Shown: positions 1 through 8,036 of the stretch, one piece after another | Layout of the letters: the number at the start of each line of letters is the position of its first letter | Position numbering within the stretch: position 1 is the first letter of the stretch | From: Lentzea cavernae | Lineage (GTDB): Bacteria; Actinomycetota; Actinomycetes; Mycobacteriales; Pseudonocardiaceae | DNA length: 64,000 nucleotides | NCBI RefSeq assembly: GCF_014653695.1 | Contig: NZ_BNAR01000028.1 | Span: 1 to 64,000 of the forward strand | Direction: 5' to 3' | Notes under the pieces: model-generated | Database searches by the model: none | What the model was told of the DNA's origin: nothing | What the model saw: only the letters and a program-made list of their open reading frames with translations | Translations under genes and position numbers: made by a program

Positions 1-94
1 CCCAGCGCCCGTCCCCAGCGCCCGTCCCCAGCGCCCGTCCCCAGCGCCCGTCCCCAGCGCCCGTTGCCCAGCGCCCGTCCCCAGCGCCCGTCCC
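1..94. repeat. 13-bp GC-rich tandem repeat, about seven copies
   Basis: The unit CCCAGCGCCCGTC is repeated head to tail from the left edge of the window up to the stop codon of the response regulator gene. One copy near 53-66 reads GTTG instead of GTC. The last, coding copy (CTAGCGCCCGTTGCCC) is the 3' end of the gene, so the array looks like an expansion of the terminal codons. The array runs off the window, so its full length is unknown. Confidence 0.9.
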
Positions 95-721
95 CTAGCG
101 CCCGTTGCCCTTGAGCAGGCCGCGCTCGTACGCCACCGCGACGGCCGCCGCCCGGTCCGAGACGCCCAGCTTCGCGTAGACGTGCAGCAGGTGGGTCTTC
201 ACGGTCGCCTCGCTGATGAACAGCGCCGCCGCCACCGCCCGGTTCGTGGTCCCCTTCGCCACCAACGCCAGCACGTCGATCTCCCGCGCCGACAACGGTT
301 CCAGCGCGGGTTCCCGCACCTGCCCCAGCAGCCTGGTCGCCACCGCGGGCGACAGCACCGCCTCCCCCGAGTGCGCGGCACGGATCGCGCGCTGCAGCTC
401 GTCACGCGGCGTGTCCTTCAGCAGGTACCCGGTGGCGCCCGCCTTGATGGCCGGCAGCACGTCGCGGTCCGTGTCGTAGGTCGTGAGCACCAAGACCCGG
501 CACGGGTGGCCGCGCAACCGTTCGATGGCGGACACCCCGTCCGAGCCGGGCATGCGCAGGTCCATCAGGACGACGTCCGGCGACACGGCCGTCACCACGG
601 CGACCGCCTCGTCCCCCGACGCCGCCTCCCCCACCACCTCGAAGTCGGCGGCGGTGGACAGCATGCCGCGCAACCCGTCGCGGACGACCGGGTGGTCGTC
701 GACGATGACCAGCCGGATCAC
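95..721 (-). CDS. NarL/LuxR-family response regulator
   Basis: DNA-binding response regulator that should be phosphorylated by the histidine kinase encoded just upstream. The N-terminal receiver domain (residues 1-120) has the acidic pair D8-D9 and phospho-acceptor D54 in the motif LMDLRMPG. The C-terminal LuxR-type helix-turn-helix (about residues 145-200) contains ISEATVKTHL. Length is 208 residues, normal for the family. I chose the GTG at 721, which gives the usual start VIRLVIVDDH; an ATG six codons upstream (739) is possible. It is the last gene of an ABC-ABC-kinase-regulator group. The 3' end abuts the 13-bp tandem repeat, which is odd and may affect transcript stability. Confidence 0.93.
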   Translation of the reverse strand: MIRLVIVDDHPVVRDGLRGMLSTAADFEVVGEAASGDEAVAVVTAVSPDVVLMDLRMPGSDGVSAIERLRGHPCRVLVLTTYDTDRDVLPAIKAGATGYLLKDTPRDELQRAIRAAHSGEAVLSPAVATRLLGQVREPALEPLSAREIDVLALVAKGTTNRAVAAALFISEATVKTHLLHVYAKLGVSDRAAAVAVAYERGLLKGNGR

Positions 722-812
722 GCCGGCACCCCGCGGCAAGCACTCGACCCGTGTCTCACAGAACCCCTCCCAGCACCGCTCACGTCCTCACCCGCACACC
801 ACGCCCGGCCGG

Positions 813-1973
813 TCATGCCGGCACCCGCGCCGAGATCGCCGTCCCCACCCCGGGCTCCGACTCCACGAACAGCGCCCCCGACAACCGGTGCACCCGGTGG
901 CGCATCGCGGGCAGCCCGAAGCCGTCCGACGGGCGCGCCAGGTCGAACCCCACCCCGTCGTCGCGCACGTCGAGCGTCACCACGTCCTCCATGTAGGACA
1001 ACGTGAGCCCCACCCGTGAGGCCGAGGCGTGCTTCGCCACGTTCGCCAGTGCTTCCTGGGCGGTGCGCAGCAGGGCGACCTCCACCTCCGGGTGCATCTC
1101 GCGCACGGCGCCGGTCAGCGTGACCGAGACCGGGACGCCGTTGTACTTCGCCCAGCCCGTCGCCACGTCGTCGAGGGCCTCGTGCAGGGCCGCCGAGTCC
1201 AGGGCCGGTGGGCGCAGGGCGTGCACGGAGCGGCGGGCCTCGGCCAGGTTCGCGCGGGCCAGTTCCGAGGCCACCGCCACGCGGTGTTCCCAGTCCTGGG
1301 CCGAAGCCGCGGACAGCTGCGTGATGATGCCCGCCAGGCCCTGGGCGAGGGTGTCGTGGATCTCGCCCGCCATGCGGTGGCGTTCGTCCTGCACGCCTGC
1401 CTCGTGCGCCTGCACCAGGAGCTGGGCGTGAAGGCCTTCGTTTTCCTCCAACAGCTCCTTGCGCATGCGGGACTGCTCGGTCGTCACGTGGCCGACGTAG
1501 GTGAAGGTGCACGCCACCACCACGAACACCAGCAGCAGCAACCAGAACGCCGCCTCCTCGCCCGCGGGCGGGTAGCCGCCGAACAACGACAGCGTCGCCA
1601 GCCCGGCCGTCAGCGCCACCACGAAGAACATCCAGCGGCCGCGCAGCACCTCGCTCGCGTAGATGTAGACCGCGTACGACACCGCGCCGAACCAGTGTTC
1701 GCGCATGCCGAGCACGCCGTAGAACACCACCATGCCGGTGATGAACACGGCCATGAGCCCGGGGCGGCTGTGCCACGCGGGATGCAGCGTGAACCACCAC
1801 AGCATCCACACGAAACCGAACGCCACGACGCCATAGGTGAACCAGCGCTCCGGGACCGACTGCGTGGTGAAGATCGAGTACAACACCGTCGTCACGGTCA
1901 GCACGAAGTACGGGATCACACGGGCGATCGAGACGAGCCTGCGCTCCCACCTGTCCAACGCGACCATGTCCAC
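813..1973 (-). CDS. Sensor histidine kinase, HisKA_3 (NarX/DesK) type
   Basis: Membrane sensor kinase of 386 residues. The N-terminal half (about 15-160) holds several hydrophobic segments and no large extracellular domain, as in intramembrane-sensing or DesK-like kinases. A short linker helix leads to the dimerisation/phosphotransfer region with H206 in EIHDTLAQG, then a C-terminal HATPase_c domain with DDGVGFD and GFGLPAMRHRV. The partner regulator follows 90 bp downstream, and the ABC permease ends 3 bp upstream of the start. This arrangement is typical of systems that sense a membrane-active compound and induce its own exporter. Ligand unknown. Confidence 0.92.
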   Translation of the reverse strand: MDMVALDRWERRLVSIARVIPYFVLTVTTVLYSIFTTQSVPERWFTYGVVAFGFVWMLWWFTLHPAWHSRPGLMAVFITGMVVFYGVLGMREHWFGAVSYAVYIYASEVLRGRWMFFVVALTAGLATLSLFGGYPPAGEEAAFWLLLLVFVVVACTFTYVGHVTTEQSRMRKELLEENEGLHAQLLVQAHEAGVQDERHRMAGEIHDTLAQGLAGIITQLSAASAQDWEHRVAVASELARANLAEARRSVHALRPPALDSAALHEALDDVATGWAKYNGVPVSVTLTGAVREMHPEVEVALLRTAQEALANVAKHASASRVGLTLSYMEDVVTLDVRDDGVGFDLARPSDGFGLPAMRHRVHRLSGALFVESEPGVGTAISARVPA

Positions 1974-1976
1974 GAG

Positions 1977-2705
1977 CTACTCCCAGCGGAAAGTCCTGGC
2001 CGCGACCGTACCTGCCACGAGGCCCACCAGCCCCATGATCGCGAGATGCCTCCAGTCCGGCGCGGAGCCGAGCCACGCCTGTTGCAGCGCCTCCACGCCG
2101 GGAGGCGAGTACGACCCGATCACCTGCACCGCCGAGGGCAGCATGAACCGCGGCAGGTACACGCCGCCGAAGAACATCAGCAGCATGAACACCACCGTCG
2201 CCCAGCCACCGGCCGCCCGCGCGTTCGGGGCCAGGGCGGCGATCACCAGGCCCAACGCGAACGTGCCCGCGCCTCCCAGCACCACGGCACACGCCAGGCC
2301 GAGGGGGTGGTGAGGCAGGTCGACGCCGAAAACGACGTACCCGACCAGTATGAGGAGCAGCACCGACAAGATCGCCGCGGCGAAGTTGACCACCATCTGA
2401 CCGACCAGCAACCGGGCCGGGTGCATGGGTGTCGTCGACAGCCGCCGCAGCACGCCCTTCTCCCGGTACGACGCCACGACGGTCGGCACGCGCTGCAACC
2501 CGATGAACGCCAACGTGAACACGACGAGCGCCGACACGTAGCTGTCGATGAACCGCATCCCGCCGAAGTTCGCGTCCGGCGTCCGCAGGGCCGGAATCGC
2601 GCCCAGCACCAGCAACAACAAGCTCGGGAACAGCACGGCGAACAACGAGTTCAGCCGGTCGCGGACGAACAACCGCGCCTCGATCTCAACGATCTTCAAC
2701 ATCAC
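1977..2705 (-). CDS. ABC-2 type exporter permease
   Basis: Integral membrane subunit of an ABC exporter, 242 residues with about six hydrophobic segments, starting near residues 20-40 and ending at 215-235. The conserved stretch with GLQRVPTVVASYREKGVLRRL followed by TTP is the usual ABC-2 family signature between TM2 and TM3. Its start overlaps the end of the ATPase gene by 20 bp, so the two are surely co-expressed and form one transporter. The histidine kinase begins 3 bp downstream of its stop. Substrate is unknown; drug or antimicrobial peptide export is the common role of such ABC plus two-component groups. Confidence 0.9.
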   Translation of the reverse strand: MMLKIVEIEARLFVRDRLNSLFAVLFPSLLLLVLGAIPALRTPDANFGGMRFIDSYVSALVVFTLAFIGLQRVPTVVASYREKGVLRRLSTTPMHPARLLVGQMVVNFAAAILSVLLLILVGYVVFGVDLPHHPLGLACAVVLGGAGTFALGLVIAALAPNARAAGGWATVVFMLLMFFGGVYLPRFMLPSAVQVIGSYSPPGVEALQQAWLGSAPDWRHLAIMGLVGLVAGTVAARTFRWE

Positions 2706-3579
2706 GACCCCCGGTGAGTTCGACGTAGGCGTCGTCCAGGGAGACCTGGTCGACGCGGAGCTGGCGCGCGACGACCTGCCGCCGCGCCAGCAGGGAGGTC
2801 ACGGCGTGCAGCAGGTTCTCCGACCCGCTGACCACGAGCTGCTCGCCGGCCGACGACACCGACGTGACCTCGGGCAGCGCCTCCAGCAACGACACGTCCA
2901 GTGCGGCGGACGGCACGAACCGCACCCGCGTGGCACCGTCCACACGCGACACCAGCGCGGAGGGCGTGTCCAGCGCGACGATCCGCCCCTCGCGGAACAT
3001 CGCCACGCGGTCGCAGAGGCGCTCCGCCTCCTCCATGAAGTGCGTGACCAGCAGGATCGTCACGCCGGCCGCGCGCACCTCCTCGATCACCGACCACGTG
3101 TCGCGCCGCGCCTGCGGGTCGAGCCCCGTCGTGAGCTCGTCGAGGATCGCCACCCGAGGGGAGCCGATCAACGCCAGCGCGATCGACAGCCGCTGCTTCA
3201 ACCCGCCCGACAGCCGACCGAACTCCGTCCCCAGGTGCCCGGTCAGCCCCAGCCGCTCGGACCAGTCGGCGGGCGACGGGTAGAACGACGAGAACAGCGC
3301 CAGCGCCTCGCTGACCCGCATCCGCTCCGGCAGTTCGGACGCCTGCAGCTGCACCCCGATCGCCGCGCGCACGTCGGCAGGCCGCTTCCCCAGCACCGAC
3401 ACGCTGCCGCGGTCCGGCGTCCGCAGGCCCGACACGCACTCGACCGTCGTCGTCTTGCCCGCGCCGTTCGGCCCCAGAACGCCGAAGATCTCCCCCTCGG
3501 CGACCTCGAACGACACGGAGTCCACCGCCACGCGGGGGCCGTACCTCTTCCCGAGGTCGCGCACTTCGATGATTGCCAT
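2686..3579 (-). CDS. ABC exporter ATP-binding protein
   Basis: ATPase of 297 residues with Walker A GPNGAGKT (about 36-43), signature LSGGLKQR, and Walker B AILDELTTGLDP, where Leu replaces the usual Pro after the catalytic Glu. A C-terminal extension of about 80 residues is typical of DrrA/CcmA-like drug-export ATPases. It drives the permease encoded immediately downstream (20-bp overlap). An 18-bp perfect palindrome lies 57 bp upstream of the start, between this gene and the TetR gene, and is the likely control site. Confidence 0.94.
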   Translation of the reverse strand: MAIIEVRDLGKRYGPRVAVDSVSFEVAEGEIFGVLGPNGAGKTTTVECVSGLRTPDRGSVSVLGKRPADVRAAIGVQLQASELPERMRVSEALALFSSFYPSPADWSERLGLTGHLGTEFGRLSGGLKQRLSIALALIGSPRVAILDELTTGLDPQARRDTWSVIEEVRAAGVTILLVTHFMEEAERLCDRVAMFREGRIVALDTPSALVSRVDGATRVRFVPSAALDVSLLEALPEVTSVSSAGEQLVVSGSENLLHAVTSLLARRQVVARQLRVDQVSLDDAYVELTGGRDVEDR

Positions 3580-3635
3580 GCCACCAGCGTCGGAGATCGG
3601 CGCCCGGAGATCATCGGACGACGAGCGCGACCTGG

Positions 3636-3653
3636 ATCAACCGATCGGTTGAT
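3636..3653. promoter_or_regulatory. 18-bp perfect palindrome, probable TetR operator
   Basis: The sequence ATCAACCGATCGGTTGAT is fully self-complementary. It sits between the end of the TetR gene (3683) and the start of the ABC ATPase (3579). TetR-family repressors bind palindromes of this size, and the core ACCGATCGGT resembles several such sites, so it is the likely operator of the exporter/two-component operon. There is no GC-rich stem with a T tract that would suggest a terminator. Confidence 0.65.
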
Positions 3654-3682
3654 GCCGCCGGTCAGCCTCCGGGAACACCCGT

Positions 3683-4273
3683 TCAGCGGAGGGGCTTGTC
3701 CAGCCCGTGCACCACCTGGTCGAGCAACGTCGCGATGACCGCCTCGTTGTGCTCGTTGCGACCCGGCGTGATCATCCGCGAGGTCGCCTCGACCATCGCG
3801 TGCACCAGCATCGCCCGCATCGACGCGCGCTCCACCCCGGCCGTCTTGAACACCCCGACCAGCGGCGCCAGCAACCGTTCGTGCTCGGCGCGGATCTGCT
3901 CGCGTGACGAGTCCGGCAACGTGTGCGCGGACAGCGCGACCACCGCGCCGTGACTGCCGTCGGTGATGATCGCGAGCTCGGTGCGCAGGTACGCCTCGAT
4001 CTTCTCCGGCACGGACGACGCGCTGTTGACCGCGTCCTCCAGCTTGTCCGCCCACTCCGGCAGCGCGTCCGACACGATCGCGGCGACCAGTTCCTCACGC
4101 GAGCGGAAGTACTCGTAGAGGCTCGGCCGCGACAGCCCGACCCGTCTGGCGAGCGACGCGAGCGTCAGCGCCTCAGCCCCCTCGGAGGAGACGATCTCCC
4201 GCCCGGCGTCCAGCAGGGCGCGCAACCGGTTGGCGCGGTGCTCCGCGACGGTGTCTGCGCTGATCCTCGGCAC
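3683..4273 (-). CDS. TetR/AcrR-family transcriptional repressor
   Basis: Protein of 196 residues. The N-terminal helix-turn-helix (about residues 10-60) shows LASLARRVGLSRPSLYEYFRS, the classical TetR signature. The C-terminal part is a helical ligand-binding domain. It lies directly upstream of the ABC exporter genes on the same strand and is divergent from the haem monooxygenase-like gene, so it could control either side. The 18-bp palindrome downstream and an inverted repeat upstream (4321-4339) are both candidate sites. The effector is not evident. Confidence 0.92.
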   Translation of the reverse strand: MPRISADTVAEHRANRLRALLDAGREIVSSEGAEALTLASLARRVGLSRPSLYEYFRSREELVAAIVSDALPEWADKLEDAVNSASSVPEKIEAYLRTELAIITDGSHGAVVALSAHTLPDSSREQIRAEHERLLAPLVGVFKTAGVERASMRAMLVHAMVEATSRMITPGRNEHNEAVIATLLDQVVHGLDKPLR

Positions 4274-4320
4274 ACCGGGATCGTATCGCGCTTGATTTCC
4301 CGACGGGGAGTTGGAATAGT

Positions 4321-4339
4321 TCCCGACAGAGCGTCGGGA
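4321..4339. promoter_or_regulatory. Inverted repeat in the TetR / monooxygenase intergenic region
   Basis: TCCCGAC-AGAGC-GTCGGGA is a 7-bp perfect inverted repeat 14 bp before the ATG of the monooxygenase gene. A further copy of the half-site TCCCGAC occurs at 4298-4304. The position is suitable for a repressor site controlling the plus-strand gene. It does not resemble an IdeR/DtxR iron box. Confidence 0.45.
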
Positions 4340-4353
4340 TCAGGGAGGCCAGC

Positions 4354-4680
4354 ATGTTCATCGCGACCAACCGGATGTTCGTGAACCCGGACATGTCCGA
4401 GGAGTTCGAGCGGTACTTCCGCGGCAACATGCGCACCCACCTGCCCGGAGTCCCCGGCCTGCTGCGCAGCACGCTGCTCAAGCCGACCCAGGACGACCAG
4501 CCCTACGTCTCGGTCAACGAGTTCGAGTCCGAGGACGCCTTCCGCGCGTGGGTCGCCTCCGACGCGTTCCGCGAGGCGCACAAGGGCCACCGCACGATCG
4601 CGCGCCTGGTCACGGGCAACGAGCCGGAGCGGTTCACGCACGCCGAAGACCTCGTGCTGCCCCTGCAGCGCACCGAGTAG
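4354..4680 (+). CDS. IsdG/MhuD-family haem-degrading monooxygenase (ABM fold)
   Basis: Small cytoplasmic protein of 108 residues with the antibiotic-biosynthesis-monooxygenase fold, expected to act as a dimer. The residues that define IsdG-type haem oxygenases are all present with the right spacing: N6 near the N terminus, W66 in FRAWVAS, and H76 in FREAHKGH (IsdG has N7, W67, H77). It probably opens haem to release iron; this follows from family knowledge and is not shown here. RBS-like AGGGAGG precedes the ATG. No haem transporter or iron regulator is adjacent, so its physiological link is open. Confidence 0.82.
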   Translation: MFIATNRMFVNPDMSEEFERYFRGNMRTHLPGVPGLLRSTLLKPTQDDQPYVSVNEFESEDAFRAWVASDAFREAHKGHRTIARLVTGNEPERFTHAEDLVLPLQRTE

Positions 4681-4683
4681 GGG

Positions 4684-5286
4684 TCAGAGCTCCGTCAGGA
4701 GCTTCTTCATCCGCCCGATCTCGTCGTCCTGGGTGGCCACCACGTCGTCGGCCATCTCCTCGACCTGGACGTTGCTGCCGGACCCGCGCACGTCCGTCGC
4801 CATCTTGATCGCACCCTCGTGGTGCTTGATCATCAGCTCCAGGAACATCCGGTCGAAGTCCTTGCCCCGCGCGGCCCCCAGGGCGTTCAACTGGTCCTGG
4901 GTGGCCATGCCGGGCATCGACGAGTGGTCGCCGTGCGTGCCGATCGCGTTGAACGTGCGCTGCCACTGCTTCATGGCACCGATCTCGGGCTCCTGGCTGA
5001 ACCGGATGCGGTCGGCGAGGCCCTTCACCGTCTCGTTCTCCGCGCGCTCGGGCGCGAACCGCGTCATGGCGAGCGCCTGCTCGTGGTGGGCGATCATCAT
5101 CGCCACGTACTCGCGGTCGGCGTCGTTCGGCGGCGGCGCGACCCTGCTGGTCACGTCCTCGGGCGCGACGACGGACGCCGTGCCGCCGGGGGTGTCCGGT
5201 GCGATGACGGGCGCGGCGGGAGGCTCCGACGTACAACCTGCCAGCAGGGCGGATGCCGCGACGATGACGAGAACCCCAGAACGCAT
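4684..5286 (-). CDS. DUF305 lipoprotein
   Basis: Predicted lipoprotein of 200 residues: lipobox LAGC with the lipidated cysteine at C18. The mature part contains two copies of the DUF305 helical hairpin, each with a HH motif (MIAHHEQALAM and MIKHHEGAIKM). These pairs of histidines and methionines fit metal binding, often copper, in this ferritin-like family. It ends 3 bp after the convergent monooxygenase gene and is divergent from an LVIVD-repeat protein; this DUF305/LVIVD pairing recurs in actinobacteria, to my knowledge. Exact function is unproven. Confidence 0.88.
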   Translation of the reverse strand: MRSGVLVIVAASALLAGCTSEPPAAPVIAPDTPGGTASVVAPEDVTSRVAPPPNDADREYVAMMIAHHEQALAMTRFAPERAENETVKGLADRIRFSQEPEIGAMKQWQRTFNAIGTHGDHSSMPGMATQDQLNALGAARGKDFDRMFLELMIKHHEGAIKMATDVRGSGSNVQVEEMADDVVATQDDEIGRMKKLLTEL

Positions 5287-5378
5287 GCTGCGGACAATAC
5301 CCTCCGAAAGGAGCTGGCCCTTAGCAATGCGAACGGGTAATACTCCCCATCACCAACCCGTATCGAGGGGGTACAGCA

Positions 5379-6860
5379 GTGACTTCACGCGCAACGGCCT
5401 GGCGGCGCAGAGCGCCGTTGGCGGTTCTGGGGGCGCTCGCGCTGACGCTGTCGATGACGACCGCGCCCGTGCTCGCCGAGCCGGACCTCCCCGCCGACGG
5501 CAAGGGTCTGAGCGAGGCTCAGCTCGAGTCGCAGGCGGAAGGCGTCACCGGTCTCCCGGGCGTCGACGAGATCAGCCGCAGCCGCAACATGGTCCCGGTC
5601 GCCCACCTGGACAAGCAGGCTCCGCTCAACTCGACGCAGACCGACATCGCGTTCCAGGACAACTACGCGTTCGTCGGCAACTACGACGGCTTCGTGATCT
5701 ACGACATCCGCAACCCGAAGAAGCCGACGATCAAGTCGCAGGTCCTCTGCCCCGGCTCGCAGAACGACATCTCGGTGTACGGGAACCTGCTGTTCCTGTC
5801 GACCGACTCGTCGCGCAGCGACAACTCGTGCAGCAGCGTGGCCCAGCCCGCGACGATCAAGGAGTCGTGGGAGGGCATCAAGGTCTTCGACATCAGCGAC
5901 AAGAGCGCACCGCGCTACGTCGCCGCCGTCGAGACCGCCTGTGGTTCGCACACCCACACGATGGTGCCGAGCAAGAACAAGAAGGACGTGTACCTCTACG
6001 TCTCCTCTTACTCGCCGAACGCCACGTTCCCGGACTGCCAGCCGCCGCACGACAAGATCTCGATCGTCAAGGTTCCCGTGAAGAACCCGGCGTCGGCGTC
6101 ACTGCTCAAGGCCCCGGTGGTCTTCCCGGACGGCGGCAACGCCGGTACCCCCGGCACCATCGAGACCGGCTACACCTCGGCCACCTCGGGTTGCCACGAC
6201 ATCACCGTCTACCCGCAGCTCGACCTCGCGGCCGGCGCGTGCATGGGTGACGGCGTCCTGTGGGACATCTCCAACCGCGAGAGCCTGAAGGAGATCCACC
6301 GGGTCCAGGACGACAAGAACTTCGCGTTCTGGCACTCGGCGACCTTCAACAACAACGGCACCAAGGTCGTCTTCACCGACGAGCTCGGTGGCGGCGGCGC
6401 GGCGACGTGCAACGAGAAGATCGGCCCGACGCGCGGCGCCAACGGCATCTACGACATCGTGGGCCGCGGCGACAAGCGCAAGCTGGTCTTCAAGTCGTAC
6501 TACAAGATCCCGCGCATGCAGGGCGACACGGAGAACTGCGTCGCGCACAACGGTTCGCTGATCCCGGTGCCCGGCAAGGACATCATGGTGCAGTCCTGGT
6601 ACCAGGGCGGCATCTCGGTGTGGGACTTCACGAACTCGGCCAAGCCGCGTGAGATCGGCTTCTTCGAGCGCGGCCCGATGCCGAACGGCGCGGGTGGCGG
6701 TACGTGGTCCACGTACTGGTACAACGGCTACATCTACTCCTCGGAGATGGGCCGCGGCTTCGACGTCATCGACATGCGCGACCCGCGCACGTTCGTCGCG
6801 AAGCTGTTCCGCACGAACGAGCTGAACGTGCAGACCCAGGGGAACTTCTACCGCGGGTAG
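5379..6860 (+). CDS. Exported LVIVD-repeat protein
   Basis: Secreted protein of 493 residues. A signal peptide (about residues 1-34) has an Arg-rich start (RRRAPLAVLG), possibly Tat-like, and ends at VLAEP. The mature part is a beta-propeller-like array with LVIVD-type repeats such as YAFVGNYDGFVIYDIRNPKKP and GISVWDFTNSAKP. It carries several Cys (C in VLCPGS, DNSC, ETACGS, PDCQ, SGCHD), which could form disulphides. GTG start chosen with GAGGGG upstream. The neighbour DUF305 lipoprotein is divergent and shares the intergenic promoter region. Function unknown; a surface or metal-related role is a guess from context. Confidence 0.87.
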   Translation: MTSRATAWRRRAPLAVLGALALTLSMTTAPVLAEPDLPADGKGLSEAQLESQAEGVTGLPGVDEISRSRNMVPVAHLDKQAPLNSTQTDIAFQDNYAFVGNYDGFVIYDIRNPKKPTIKSQVLCPGSQNDISVYGNLLFLSTDSSRSDNSCSSVAQPATIKESWEGIKVFDISDKSAPRYVAAVETACGSHTHTMVPSKNKKDVYLYVSSYSPNATFPDCQPPHDKISIVKVPVKNPASASLLKAPVVFPDGGNAGTPGTIETGYTSATSGCHDITVYPQLDLAAGACMGDGVLWDISNRESLKEIHRVQDDKNFAFWHSATFNNNGTKVVFTDELGGGGAATCNEKIGPTRGANGIYDIVGRGDKRKLVFKSYYKIPRMQGDTENCVAHNGSLIPVPGKDIMVQSWYQGGISVWDFTNSAKPREIGFFERGPMPNGAGGGTWSTYWYNGYIYSSEMGRGFDVIDMRDPRTFVAKLFRTNELNVQTQGNFYRG

Positions 6861-6875
6861 TCGTTCCCTCTCAGA

Positions 6876-6910
6876 TCAGCGCGGCTGCCGGCGTTCGGCA
6901 GCCGCGCTGA
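6876..6910. terminator. Bidirectional terminator overlapping the 3' end of the MFS gene
   Basis: A perfect 15-bp stem (TCAGCGCGGCTGCCG with loop GCGTT) lies between the convergent LVIVD and MFS genes. Its left arm begins with the MFS stop codon, so the last eleven sense codons of the transporter are part of the hairpin. Confidence 0.75.
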
Positions 6911-8036
6911 CTGCTGTCAGGACCAGGGTCACCGCGACACCGCCGAAGACCGCCCAGACCGGGTTGCCGACGTCCATCGCCCACGCGGCGATGACGGCCG
7001 TGAGCCCGTAGCCCGCGCCCGTCACCGCGTACATCATCGAGAACCCGGCCGCGTGCGCGCCGACCGGAAGCCGTTCGCGCAACGCCAGGCTGCGCGTCAC
7101 GAGCACACCCGACTGGAACAACCCGGCCGCGAGCAACGCGCCCGCGATGCCCGGCAGGTTCGGGAACAACGCCAGCGCGCCGACACAGGTCGCCGTGACG
7201 ACGAGCAGCACAAGCCCCTGCGCGCGCAACGATCCCGGCCACGGCCTCAGCCCGTACAGCACCGCGCCGAGCGCGCTGCACGCCGCGAACCCCATGAGCA
7301 ACGGCCCGATCCAGCCGATGCCGATCCCCCGGTGCTCGAGCAACGCGGGCAGCACGAGTTCGGCGACCGCGAGCTGCGCCAGCGCCGCCGCGCTCACGAG
7401 GTAGATCGGCCAGGCCGACGCCACGACACGGGGTTTCGCCGTACCGGACCGGGACGTCACGTGCCCGCGCGGCAGGATGAACACCAGCCACGCCGCCACC
7501 ACGACCAGCGACACCGACACCACCACGGGCGCCCGGTGGTCGACGCTCAGCGCCAGCACCGTGACCAGCGCGGGCGCCACCGCCCACACCACCTGCGTGA
7601 TCATGGCGTCGAAGCCCATCGCCTTGGGCACCAACGCGTCCGGCACCAGCCCGAGCAGCATCGCCCGCAGGCCGCCCGGTGTCGTCGACGGCCCGGCGCC
7701 CGCGACGAACGCCGCGATCGCCAGCACCGTCACGTTCTGCGTCAACGCGAGCGTCGTGAACGCGATCGCGCCGACGACCAGCCCGATCGACAGCTGCCCG
7801 CGCATCCGCGACGGGTCGAGGAACAGCCCGAGCAGCGCGGCGCCGAGGACCTCGCCCAGCACGTAGACGGCGACCAGCGACGCGGCCAGCACGTACCCGC
7901 CGGGCAGTCCCCTCGTCAGGAACACCATCATCAGCGGCGTCATCGACATCGGCAGCTTCGCGGCGACCGTCACCACGGCGCACGCCAGCACGTCCCGGTT
8001 CGCGAGGTCGCGGTACCCGGCAGCGGAGATCGTCAT
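6876..8036 (-). CDS. MFS transporter
   Basis: Integral membrane protein of 386 residues with about twelve hydrophobic segments, of the size expected for a major facilitator exporter. The loop after TM2 (GLFLDPSRMRGQ) corresponds to the GxLaDrxgrk motif region in weakened form. It starts directly after the stop codon of the VOC gene (adjacent at 8036/8037) and is therefore probably translationally coupled. The substrate cannot be read from sequence. The C-terminal codons form a shared terminator hairpin with the convergent gene. Confidence 0.85.
   Translation of the reverse strand: MTISAAGYRDLANRDVLACAVVTVAAKLPMSMTPLMMVFLTRGLPGGYVLAASLVAVYVLGEVLGAALLGLFLDPSRMRGQLSIGLVVGAIAFTTLALTQNVTVLAIAAFVAGAGPSTTPGGLRAMLLGLVPDALVPKAMGFDAMITQVVWAVAPALVTVLALSVDHRAPVVVSVSLVVVAAWLVFILPRGHVTSRSGTAKPRVVASAWPIYLVSAAALAQLAVAELVLPALLEHRGIGIGWIGPLLMGFAACSALGAVLYGLRPWPGSLRAQGLVLLVVTATCVGALALFPNLPGIAGALLAAGLFQSGVLVTRSLALRERLPVGAHAAGFSMMYAVTGAGYGLTAVIAAWAMDVGNPVWAVFGGVAVTLVLTAVSAAAERRQPR

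Noticed and set aside
1-94. CRISPR-like array
   Set aside because: Units of 13 bp are contiguous without spacers, so it is a simple tandem repeat.
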